Source of the DNA: an uncultured Erysipelotrichaceae bacterium | Lineage (GTDB): Bacteria; Bacillota_I; Bacilli_A; Erysipelotrichales; Erysipelotrichaceae | DNA length: 5,531 nucleotides | Reading direction: 5' to 3' | NCBI GenBank assembly: GCA_934692455.1 | Contig: CAKUTY010000101.1 | Coordinates: 1 to 5,531, forward strand | Part shown: piece by piece, positions 1 through 5,302 of the stretch | Layout: each line of letters opens with the position of its first letter | Position numbering within the stretch: position 1 is the first letter of the stretch | Position numbers and translations under genes: made by a program | Notes under the pieces: generated by a model | Told to the model about the DNA's origin: nothing | Databases searched by the model: none | The model's input: only the letters and a program-made list of their open reading frames with translations

Positions 1-13
1 TGAATATTTAAAT

Positions 14-88
14 AAGAAAGATACAGATGAACACCCGAGTGTTAGGTAGTTCTTCTGTTTCTTTCTTCTTGTAATAAAGGAGGAAGAA
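14..88 (+). promoter_or_regulatory. Structured mgtE leader: two mutually exclusive helices, one hiding the Shine-Dalgarno
   Basis: Helix A pairs 14-32 with 49-67 with only two mismatches (T22/T59 and T28/T53). It can extend inward through 33-35 with 45-47 across a bulged A48, leaving a 9-nt loop. Helix B pairs 59-70 with 77-88: 12 continuous pairs including two G-U, with a 6-nt loop at 71-76. Helix B buries the strong mgtE ribosome binding site (AAAGGAGG, 76-83, 7 nt before ATG 91). Bases 59-67 are used by both helices, so they cannot coexist. This is the layout of a translational on/off switch. The pairing is read directly from the sequence; the regulatory role and any Mg2+ link are inference. 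Part of the complementarity comes from purine-rich against pyrimidine-rich tracts. More leader may lie upstream of the window. Confidence 0.55.
27..74 (+). CDS. Possible 15-aa leader peptide upstream of mgtE
   Basis: ATG at 27 opens a 15-codon frame reading MNTRVLGSSSVSFFL and stopping at TAA 72-74, two bases before the mgtE Shine-Dalgarno tract. The frame spans most of helix A, and its stop codon sits in the loop of helix B, so ribosomes translating it would open both structures. The only Shine-Dalgarno-like sequence before it is the weak AAGAAAG at 14-20. The peptide has no similarity I recognise. It is not rich in proline or acidic residues like the Salmonella MgtL leader, so any parallel is one of position only. 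It could be a chance short frame; the position of the stop is the main argument for it. Confidence 0.35.
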   Translation: MNTRVLGSSSVSFFL

Positions 89-90
89 TA

Positions 91-1422
91 ATGATTGAAA
101 AGGTTTTTGAATTGTTGTCTGAAGGCAATTTCAAGGAATTGAAAAAGCTTTTAAATGAGTCAAACGAGTCAGATGTTGCCGAGTGTTTAGATGAGTTGTC
201 TAAAGAGGATTTGGCGGTTGTTTTTAGATTGCTTAAAAAGGATGAGGCTGTTGATATTTTCTCTTATATGAATTCCGATACTCAAGAGAAGTTGATTGAG
301 ACACTTAGTGATCAAGAAGTGGCTGCTATTGTGTCTAAACTATATATTGATGATGCGGCTGATTTGATTGATGAGTTACCGGCAAATCTAGTTAGTAAGG
401 TTTTACAGAATGCTAGTCCTACTAAGAGAAAGGCTATTAATGAAATCTTAAAGTATCCTGAGGATTCAGCTGGTTCAATTATGACAGTTGAGTATGTTGA
501 TATCAAGTCAGGATTAACTGTTAAGGAATGTTTTGATCGTATTAGAAGAATCGGTTTGAATAAGGAGACTGTTTATACATTATATGTTGTGGATGCTGAT
601 CGTCGTTTGATTGGGGTTACAACAGTTAAGGAATTGTTGATGCGTGATTATGATACTTGTATTAATGATTTCATGGAAGATAATGTGATTACAGTTACTA
701 CTAATGAGGATAAGGAAGAGGTTGCGAAGATGTTTGATAAGTATGACTTCTTGGCACTTCCTGTTGTTGATAATGAGAATAGACTTGTTGGTATTGTTAC
801 TGTCGATGATGCGATGGATGTTATGAGTGAGGAGAATGAGGAAGACTTCGAGATAATGGCTGCGATGACTCCTTCTGAGGATGACTACTTAAAGGAATCA
901 GTAATTACTCAATATAAGAATAGAATTGTTTGGTTGTTGGTGTTGATGTTGTCTTCTATTATTACTGGTAAGATTATCACTAATTATGAGGTAACTTTCT
1001 CTGCTATCCCTCTTCTTGTTTCATTTATTCCAATGCTTATGGATACAGGTGGTAACTGTGGTTCGCAAGCTTCTACCATGGTAATTAGAGCCTTAGCTAC
1101 CGATGAGATTGAGCCTAAGGATGTGTTTAAGGTTTGGTGGAAGGAAGCAAGAATAGGCATAATGTGTGGTGTTACATTGGGTCTTGTTAATGGCATCCGT
1201 ATTTTTATCCAGTATCATGATTTGGGTATTGCGATTGTTATTGCGTGCACCTTATGTTTGACTGCCGTGTTGGCTAAGTCACTTGGCTGTTTTTTGCCAC
1301 TACTTGCTAAGGCGATTCATTTGGATCCAGCTTATATGGCATCGCCTTTGATTACTACTATTACGGATGCTTGTTCGTTGGCGATTTATTTTAATATTGC
1401 GTTAATGGTTTTAAATATCTAA
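91..1422 (+). CDS. mgtE: MgtE-family magnesium transporter
   Basis: Integral membrane Mg2+ channel/transporter of 443 aa, a normal length for MgtE, which acts as a homodimer. The N-terminal helical superfold (about 1-125) and a tandem CBS pair (about 129-250) are the cytosolic Mg2+-sensing part in characterised MgtE. The membrane domain runs from about 278 to 443 with roughly five hydrophobic helices. It carries the family signature PMLMDTGGNCGSQAS, with the GGNCGSQ core at 320-326. The last helix keeps the acidic pore residue (D426 in TTITDACS), equivalent by position to Asp432 of the Thermus protein; the glycine common three residues later is Ser here. ATG 91 has a consensus AAAGGAGG 7 nt upstream. 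It is first in a four-gene operon, with gtrA 9 nt downstream, and its ribosome binding site can be sequestered by the leader. Family assignment is secure; ion specificity is taken from the family. Confidence 0.97.
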   Translation: MIEKVFELLSEGNFKELKKLLNESNESDVAECLDELSKEDLAVVFRLLKKDEAVDIFSYMNSDTQEKLIETLSDQEVAAIVSKLYIDDAADLIDELPANLVSKVLQNASPTKRKAINEILKYPEDSAGSIMTVEYVDIKSGLTVKECFDRIRRIGLNKETVYTLYVVDADRRLIGVTTVKELLMRDYDTCINDFMEDNVITVTTNEDKEEVAKMFDKYDFLALPVVDNENRLVGIVTVDDAMDVMSEENEEDFEIMAAMTPSEDDYLKESVITQYKNRIVWLLVLMLSSIITGKIITNYEVTFSAIPLLVSFIPMLMDTGGNCGSQASTMVIRALATDEIEPKDVFKVWWKEARIGIMCGVTLGLVNGIRIFIQYHDLGIAIVIACTLCLTAVLAKSLGCFLPLLAKAIHLDPAYMASPLITTITDACSLAIYFNIALMVLNI

Positions 1423-1431
1423 AATAGTGGT

Positions 1432-1842
1432 ATGTCTAAGATTAAAGAATTATTTATTAAGTACAAGGAAGTGATCAGTTATCTTTTCTTTGGTGGCTGT
1501 ACTTTCCTTGTAAGTATTATTACGTTTTATTTGTTTAATAAGACCCTTGGTTTGAATGAACATGTTGCGAATGTTATATCTTGGGTTTTAGCTGTTAGTT
1601 TTGCCTATGTTACTAATAAACTTTATGTCTTTGAGTCTAAGGTAAATGATAGGGCTGGTTTACTTAAAGAGATTTCTTCTTTTGTCTCAGCTAGGTTGTT
1701 AACTTTGGTTGTTGAGGAGATTATTTTGTTTGTGGGAATTAACCTTATGCATATCGATTCAATGGTGGTTAAGGTTGCTGGGCAAGTGATTGTTATTGTG
1801 TCAAATTATTTTTTGTCTAAGTTATTTATTTTTAAGAAGTAG
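1432..1842 (+). CDS. GtrA-like four-helix membrane protein
   Basis: A 136-aa protein with four predicted membrane helices (about 14-34, 43-62, 82-104 and 111-129) and basic ends, the size and layout of the GtrA/DPMS_TMP family. Two similar motifs close the two halves: TNKLYVFES at 61-69 and LSKLFIFKK at the C-terminus. They match the N-x-x-W/Y-V-F pattern typical of GtrA proteins. Known members help move polyprenyl-linked sugars across the membrane or assist cell-surface glycosylation. No glycosyltransferase is adjacent here, so the substrate cannot be guessed. The start lies 9 nt after the mgtE stop without a good Shine-Dalgarno sequence, suggesting translation coupled to mgtE. Family call is firm; function is open. 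Confidence 0.88.
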   Translation: MSKIKELFIKYKEVISYLFFGGCTFLVSIITFYLFNKTLGLNEHVANVISWVLAVSFAYVTNKLYVFESKVNDRAGLLKEISSFVSARLLTLVVEEIILFVGINLMHIDSMVVKVAGQVIVIVSNYFLSKLFIFKK

Positions 1843-1844
1843 TT

Positions 1845-2291
1845 ATGCGTTTAGTTGTTCAAAGAGTTAGTGAAGCGAGTTGTACAGTTGATGGTGAGGT
1901 AACAGGTGCTATTGGTTTAGGTTTTATGGTGCTTGTTGGTTTCTGTGATGGTGATACAAAGGAAATTATAGATAAGATGGCTAATAAGCTTAAGAAGCTT
2001 AGGGTGTTTGATGATGCTGATGGGAAGATGAATCTTGCGCTTAAGGATGTTGGTGGTGATATTCTTTCTATTTCGCAGTTTACTTTGTATGCTGATTGTA
2101 GCAAGGGTAATCGTCCTTCTTTCTGTAACGCAATGAAGTCTGATGAGGCTACAAAGATGTATGATTATTTTAATGAAGCATTGGCACAAGATTATAAAGT
2201 TGAAAATGGTATCTTTGGTGCTGATATGAAGATTAAATTATTGAATGATGGTCCTATAACAATTATTATGGATTCAAAGGAAATGTTATGA
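1845..2291 (+). CDS. dtd: D-aminoacyl-tRNA deacylase
   Basis: Cytosolic homodimeric enzyme that hydrolyses D-amino acids (and glycine mischarged on tRNA-Ala) from tRNA, protecting translation from wrong stereoisomers. The 148-aa length is normal and the protein is collinear with the family from its first residues, MRLVVQRVSEASCTVDG. The active-site signature SQFTLYA is at 77-83, followed by DCSKGNRPSF. The C-terminal NDGPIT carries the Gly-cisPro pair (G136-P137) that proofreads chirality across the dimer. The start is 2 nt after the gtrA stop with no strong ribosome binding site, and the end overlaps the next gene by ATGA. In many Firmicutes dtd follows relA; here it sits with a Mg2+ transporter, so the operon is probably a loose housekeeping grouping. 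Confidence 0.97.
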   Translation: MRLVVQRVSEASCTVDGEVTGAIGLGFMVLVGFCDGDTKEIIDKMANKLKKLRVFDDADGKMNLALKDVGGDILSISQFTLYADCSKGNRPSFCNAMKSDEATKMYDYFNEALAQDYKVENGIFGADMKIKLLNDGPITIIMDSKEML

Positions 2292-2497
2292 TAAGCGAGT
2301 ATGCGTTAGGTGATATTGTTCAGATGAAGAAGGATCATCCTTGTAAGAAGTCTAGCTATTGGCAGATAGTTAGAGTGGGCACTGATATTAAGATTAAGTG
2401 TCAAGGGTGTGGTAATGTTATTATGATGGAGCGTCGTGAGTTTGAAAGAAAGTGCAAGAAGTTGGTGCATAAGGCAGGCGTAGAATCCAATAGTTAA
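2288..2497 (+). CDS. DUF951-family small Cys-rich protein
   Basis: A 69-aa protein matching the DUF951 pattern common in Firmicutes: GDIVQMKKDHPC near the start, then W-x-I-V-R-V-G-x-D-I-K-I-K-C, then QGCG and a basic tail. The cysteines at HPC and in CQGCG could bind a metal, or the fold could resemble a small SH3/OB-like nucleic acid binder. The family has no established function that I know, so none is assigned. ATG 2288 overlaps the dtd stop (ATGA), and a good AAAGGA lies 6 nt upstream inside dtd, which supports this start and efficient independent initiation. It is the last gene before the strong terminator at 2501-2555. Confidence 0.85.
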   Translation: MISEYALGDIVQMKKDHPCKKSSYWQIVRVGTDIKIKCQGCGNVIMMERREFERKCKKLVHKAGVESNS

Positions 2498-2500
2498 ATG

Positions 2501-2555
2501 AAAATACACAATTAATTAGGGTTATAGACAAGAACTAATTAACTTGTGTATTTTT
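2501..2555 (+). terminator. Intrinsic terminator of the mgtE-gtrA-dtd-DUF951 operon
   Basis: Bases 2501-2519 pair with 2535-2554 in a 19-bp stem interrupted only by a bulged C at 2543. The loop is 15 nt, and the 3' arm ends in a run of five T, with TTTT after GCG. It starts three bases after the DUF951 stop. The outer A-tract on the 5' side means it could also work for transcripts from the opposite strand. The stem is AT-rich but unusually long and nearly perfect. Confidence 0.85.
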
Positions 2556-2590
2556 GCGTTTTCAATAGCTTTAACAAAATATCACAAGAA

Positions 2591-2616
2591 ATCCCCTACC
2601 TCTAAGGTAGTGGGAT
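2591..2616 (+). repeat. Left-end hairpin of the IS200/IS605 element
   Basis: ATCCC CTACC pairs with GGTAG GGGAT around a TCTAA loop, with a single extrahelical T at 2611. The bulged T in the 3' arm is the hallmark of hairpins recognised by Y1 HUH transposases such as IS608 TnpA. The preceding CAAGAA (2585-2590) is where guide bases for left cleavage would lie, and it is shared with the right end. Confidence 0.75.
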
Positions 2617-2645
2617 GAATTGTATTGATACACGATATAATATTA

Positions 2646-3770
2646 ATGATGAATATAGCTTATAAATATCGTATATATCCTAATAAAAAACAGGAAGAAT
2701 TATTTATAAAAACCTTTGGTTGTTGTCGTAAAGTATGGAATCTTATGTTAAATGATAAGATTGAAAACTATAAACAAACAAATACTTTTGGTATGTTTAC
2801 TCCAGCTATGTATAAGAAAGATTATCCTTATCTTAAAGAAGTAGATAGTCTAGCTTTAGCTAATGTGCAATTAAACTTACAAGGTGCTTTTAAGAATTGT
2901 TTTGATAAAAACAGAAAGACAAAGAATAGTTTTCCAAAGTTCAAGTCAAAGCATAAGGCTAAGGAAAGATATACAACTAATAATCAAGGTAATACGATAG
3001 TTCTAAGTGATGGTTTTATTAAATTACCTAAAGTTGGTAAAGTTAAGATTAAACTTCATCGTCATCCAAAAGATAATTGGAAGTTATGTAATGCGACTAT
3101 TTCAAAAGAAGCAGACAAGTATTATGTTTCAATTGTTTTTGAATACAATGAAGATACTATTAATAAAACTATTAATAAAGAAAAGGTTATAGGCTTAGAT
3201 TATTCATCTGATGCTTTATATGTAGATTCTAATAATAATAAATGTGATATGCCTCATTATTATAGAGAAAACCAATCTAAATTAATAAAGGCACAGAAAA
3301 GATTATCTAGAAAAATAGGATCTAATAAGGGTGAAACTAAGTCTAAGAATTATCTTAAACAATTAAACAAAGTAAATAGGGTTCATACCTTAATAGCTAA
3401 TCAAAGAAAAGACTTTCTTCATAAGAAATCAAGAGAGTTAGCTAATACTTATGATGTTGTGGTTGTTGAAGATATTGATATGAAAAATATCTCACAAGGT
3501 CTAAGACTTGGTAAAGCTACCATGGACAACGGTTATGGTTATTTTCGTGAGCTTCTTAAATATAAGCTTGAACAAAAAGGTGGTCAACTAGTTAAAGTAG
3601 ATAAGTGGTATCCATCAACCAAAACATGTAGTTGTTGTGGTAACAAAGTTAAATCAATTCCTTTAGGACAAAGAGTCTATATTTGTGATAAGTGTAATAC
3701 TGTAATTGATAGAGATTATAATGCTGCACTTAACATTAAAAATGAAGGAATAAGAATATTAGAATTATAG
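2646..3770 (+). CDS. tnpB: TnpB RNA-guided nuclease of an IS605-type element
   Basis: TnpB (374 aa from ATG 2646) is the RNA-guided DNA endonuclease of IS200/IS605 elements and the ancestor group of Cas12. It cuts the empty donor site and so favours retention of the element. The N-terminal part has the usual MNIAYKYRIYPNKKQ opening and helical domain. The RuvC residues all look intact: D185 (VIGLDYSS), E275 (VVVEDIDM) and D357 (DRDYNAALN). A zinc-finger pair lies at C328/C331 and C347/C350. There is no frameshift or stop, so the enzyme is probably active. A TTG at 2625 would add seven residues outside the family consensus; ATG 2646 or 2649 fits better. No Shine-Dalgarno sequence precedes either ATG, and a TATAAT at 2636-2641 sits so close that an almost leaderless transcript is possible. 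Confidence 0.95.
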   Translation: MMNIAYKYRIYPNKKQEELFIKTFGCCRKVWNLMLNDKIENYKQTNTFGMFTPAMYKKDYPYLKEVDSLALANVQLNLQGAFKNCFDKNRKTKNSFPKFKSKHKAKERYTTNNQGNTIVLSDGFIKLPKVGKVKIKLHRHPKDNWKLCNATISKEADKYYVSIVFEYNEDTINKTINKEKVIGLDYSSDALYVDSNNNKCDMPHYYRENQSKLIKAQKRLSRKIGSNKGETKSKNYLKQLNKVNRVHTLIANQRKDFLHKKSRELANTYDVVVVEDIDMKNISQGLRLGKATMDNGYGYFRELLKYKLEQKGGQLVKVDKWYPSTKTCSCCGNKVKSIPLGQRVYICDKCNTVIDRDYNAALNIKNEGIRILEL

Positions 3771-3877
3771 GCTAGGAACTAGCCAAATTTACGCTTGTGG
3801 AGACTATGTAAGACTTATTATAAGCAACAGTCTATGAAACAAGAAGCTCCCACTTCTATAAGTGGTGAGTAGTTCAC
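3770..3877 (+). ncRNA. Putative omega RNA (reRNA) scaffold at the tnpB 3' end
   Basis: The 107 bases after the tnpB stop are non-coding and strongly structured. GGCTAG/CTAGCC pairs at 3770-3784 around a GAA loop. A nested set follows: CTTGT 3794-3798 with ACAAG 3839-3843, AGACT 3801-3805 with AGTCT 3829-3833, and CTTA/TAAG 3814-3824 around TTA. The right-end hairpin closes the scaffold. This position and build are those of omega RNAs, which overlap the tnpB 3' end and the element's right end and carry the flanking DNA as guide. The true 5' end is probably inside tnpB. The presumptive guide starts at about 3878. Confidence 0.7.
3847..3869 (+). repeat. Right-end hairpin of the IS200/IS605 element
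   Basis: CTC CCACTT pairs with AAGTGG GAG around a CTAT loop, with an unpaired T at 3866. This is the same design as the left-end hairpin, and it is preceded by the same CAAGAA (3840-3845). Eight bases further on lies TTCAC (3873-3877), the likely right cleavage sequence and element boundary. Confidence 0.75.
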
Positions 3878-4523
3878 CCGTGTGCAATTCGACACGTTTA
3901 GAAATGAAGCAGGTTTAAATAGATTTTCTATGACCCCAAGTAAATGGATAGAGTCTACTAATGCTATCGGCATAGTATCAAAAGCTGGACGCTATGGAGG
4001 AACATATGCTCACTATGATATAGCTATGGAATTTGCTTCATGGCTATCCCCAGAATTTAAGCTTTATATAGTCCAAGACTATAAGAGATTAAAAACTGAT
4101 GAAAACTCAAAACTATCTGTATCATGGAATATTCATAGAGAGATTTCTAAGATTAATTATAAAATTCATACCGACGCAATAAAAGAATACCTTCTTAAAG
4201 ATTTGACCAATGAACAATTATCATTCAAATATGCTAGTGAAGCGGATATGCTAAATGTAGCATTATTTAATAAAACCGCTAAAGAGTGGCGAGAAGAGAA
4301 TCAGGATTTAAAAGGCAATATGAGAGACTATGCAAGTTTAAATGAGTTATTGGTGCTCGCAAATATGGAAAGTTATAATGCGGTTCTTATTGGTAAAGGT
4401 ATAGAACAAAAAGAAAGAATGGTGGAGTTAAGAAACCTTGCTAGAACACAATTAATATCGCTTAAAAAACTTGATGATAGCGGTATTAACAAATTAGAGG
4501 AAAATGACAAAACAGAGCTTTAA
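3878..4523 (+). pseudogene. KilA-N domain protein, N-terminally truncated at the IS right end
   Basis: The remaining 213 codons (counting GTG 3882 as residue 1) begin inside a KilA-N domain. FRNEAG is at 6-11, the KWIESTNAIGI region near 21-31, GRYGGTYAH at 36-44, and FASWLSPEFKLYIVQDYKRLK follows. After that comes the helical C-terminal region usual in this phage and prophage family (SWNIHREISKINYKIHTDAIKEYL and YASEADMLNVALF). Family members usually have roughly 70-80 more residues upstream, including the first part of the KilA-N DNA-binding domain; these are missing. The only in-frame codons before GTG are element-end sequence back to a TAG at 3870-3872. A short product from GTG 3882 is possible, since GGTGAG lies 12 nt upstream, but GTG most likely encoded an internal Val. 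Lysine codons are 17 AAA to 3 AAG, unlike the neighbours, suggesting phage origin. Confidence 0.85.
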
Positions 4524-4551
4524 GAAAAAAATGAGGAATGCGAGTAAACAA

Positions 4552-4580
4552 TAGACAGTTATATTTTTATGTAGTAAAAT
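4552..4580 (+). promoter_or_regulatory. Promoter of the secG-smpB operon
   Basis: TAGACA (4552-4557) and TAAAAT (4575-4580) are separated by 17 bases, each one base off the SigA consensus. Transcription would start near 4587, about 20 nt before secG ATG 4607. That leaves room for AAAGAGGTGA (4594-4603) as the ribosome binding site. The promoter lies just downstream of the KilA-N remnant, so the accessory DNA did not damage secG expression. Confidence 0.7.
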
Positions 4581-4606
4581 ATTGTCGCGCTTTAAAGAGG
4601 TGAATT

Positions 4607-4831
4607 ATGTTAAGAATTATTTTATTAGTTATTTCAATATTACTTATTATTATTTCTTTATTACAGAGTGGTAAGTCTGATGGCTTGAGTGCTTTTACGG
4701 GATCAGGTGATTTAGGACTTTTCCAAAATGTTAAGGAGAGAGGCCCTGAGAAAGTAATATCAAATGTTACTATGGCACTTGGAATTCTATTCTTTGTGTT
4801 AGTGATTATCATTAGAGTTGTAGAAGGGTAA
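4607..4831 (+). CDS. secG: Preprotein translocase subunit SecG
   Basis: A 74-aa integral membrane subunit of the SecYEG channel that assists SecA-driven export. It has two hydrophobic helices (about 2-19 and 52-71) joined by a cytosolic loop with the family signature LLQSGKSDGLSAFTGSGDLG right after the first helix. The length is typical of Firmicutes SecG. ATG 4607 is preceded by AAAGAGGTGA and a well-spaced promoter. It is the first gene of its operon. In many Firmicutes secG is followed by rnr and smpB; here smpB comes next after 24 nt. Confidence 0.95.
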   Translation: MLRIILLVISILLIIISLLQSGKSDGLSAFTGSGDLGLFQNVKERGPEKVISNVTMALGILFFVLVIIIRVVEG

Positions 4832-4852
4832 TAAAGGACCCTTTTATTTTTT
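4821..4852 (+). terminator. Terminator-like hairpin between secG and smpB
   Basis: Bases 4821-4829 (the last secG codons) pair with 4838-4846 in a 9-bp stem with one G-U, around the loop AATAAAGG, followed directly by six T (4847-4852). This has the form of a weak intrinsic terminator ending three bases before the smpB start codon. The loop and the first base after it hold AAGGA (4834-4838), the only Shine-Dalgarno-like sequence before smpB. Partial termination or a translational effect are both possible; neither is shown. Confidence 0.45.
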
Positions 4853-4855
4853 ATT

Positions 4856-5302
4856 ATGGGTATTAAAGAAGTTAGTGTAAATAAGAAGGCTTTCCATGAT
4901 TATGAAATATTGGATAAGTATGAGGCTGGATTAAGTTTACTTGGTACGGAGATTAAGTCTATTCGTAAGGGTAAGGTTCAGCTTAAGGAGTCTTATGTTT
5001 CTTTTTCAAAGGGTGAGGCTTATATTAAGGGAATGAATATTGCCCAGTATGATCATGGCAATCGTTTTAATCATGATGAGACTAGGGATAGAAAACTGTT
5101 GTTACATAAGTATGAAATTACTAAGCTTTATACTAAGACCAAGTTACAGGGTTTGACGGTTATTCCTTTAAGACTTTATCTAAAGGATGGTAGGGCTAAG
5201 CTTGAGATTGCGCTTTGTAGGGGCAAAACTCTTTACGATAAGCGTGAGGATGATAAACTTAAGTCAATGAAAAGGGAAGCTTTGAAGGCTATGAGAAGAT
5301 GA
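4856..5302 (+). CDS. smpB: SsrA-binding protein SmpB
   Basis: Small basic partner of tmRNA that brings it to stalled ribosomes for trans-translation. The 148 aa align with the family from the start: VNKKAFHDYEI, EAGLSLLGTEIKSIRKGK, the GNRFNHDETRDRKLLLHK segment at 68-85 and GKTLYDKRE at 123-131. A basic tail rich in Lys and Arg follows, of the kind that enters the mRNA channel. ATG 4856 gives the expected N-terminus, yet it lacks a ribosome binding site at normal distance: AAGGA is 17 nt away in a hairpin loop, and the last 11 bases before the start are only A and T. The end overlaps the next gene by ATGA. The tmRNA gene itself is not in the window. Confidence 0.96.
   Translation: MGIKEVSVNKKAFHDYEILDKYEAGLSLLGTEIKSIRKGKVQLKESYVSFSKGEAYIKGMNIAQYDHGNRFNHDETRDRKLLLHKYEITKLYTKTKLQGLTVIPLRLYLKDGRAKLEIALCRGKTLYDKREDDKLKSMKREALKAMRR

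Larger units (their letters stand above)
2575..3877 (+). mobile_element. IS200/IS605-type element carrying tnpB only (IS1341-like)
   Basis: The element consists of a left-end hairpin, a full-length tnpB and a structured 3' end finishing in a second hairpin plus GTAGTTCAC. There is no Y1 transposase gene (tnpA), so movement would need TnpA supplied elsewhere. Both end hairpins follow an identical CAAGAA and carry an unpaired T on the 3' arm, as in IS608-type ends. The right limit near 3877 is supported because KilA-N homology resumes within a few bases. The left limit is inferred: TTTAAC at 2570-2575 is a plausible cleavage or TAM-like site about 15 nt before the hairpin. Ends may be off by several bases. 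Such elements make no target duplication, so none is expected. Confidence 0.8.

Noticed and set aside
1..16. TATTTA at 5-10 as the -10 element of the mgtE promoter
   Set aside because: The position would fit a start near the base of helix A, but the match is weak and the -35 region is outside the window.
1..90. M-box (ykoK) riboswitch upstream of mgtE, prompted by GTTAGGT at 41-47
   Set aside because: The M-box needs well over 100 nt of conserved sequence after this motif, but the mgtE start follows only 44 nt later and no other conserved blocks are present. An M-box further upstream, outside the window, cannot be excluded.
984..1196. Open frames on the minus strand inside mgtE, dtd and secG
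   Set aside because: They lie antisense to well-identified conserved genes, have no recognisable family and are explained by the codon bias of the genes on the + strand.
2636..2641. TATAAT as a confident tnpB promoter
   Set aside because: The -10 is perfect but no -35 hexamer lies at 16-18 bp spacing (GGATGA at 17 bp), so it is mentioned only under tnpB.
2625..2645. TTG 2625 as the tnpB start
   Set aside because: It adds seven residues before the conserved MNIAYKYRIYP opening, overlaps the TATAAT at 2636-2641 and has no ribosome binding site.
3007..3192. 61-codon frame inside tnpB in another + frame
   Set aside because: It lies wholly within the intact TnpB reading frame and has the low-complexity, hydrophobic look of a shifted AT-rich frame.
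4524..4551. A second element end or attachment site closing the accessory block after the KilA-N remnant
   Set aside because: No hairpin with a bulged T, no CAAGAA motif and no repeat of the left flank is visible there.
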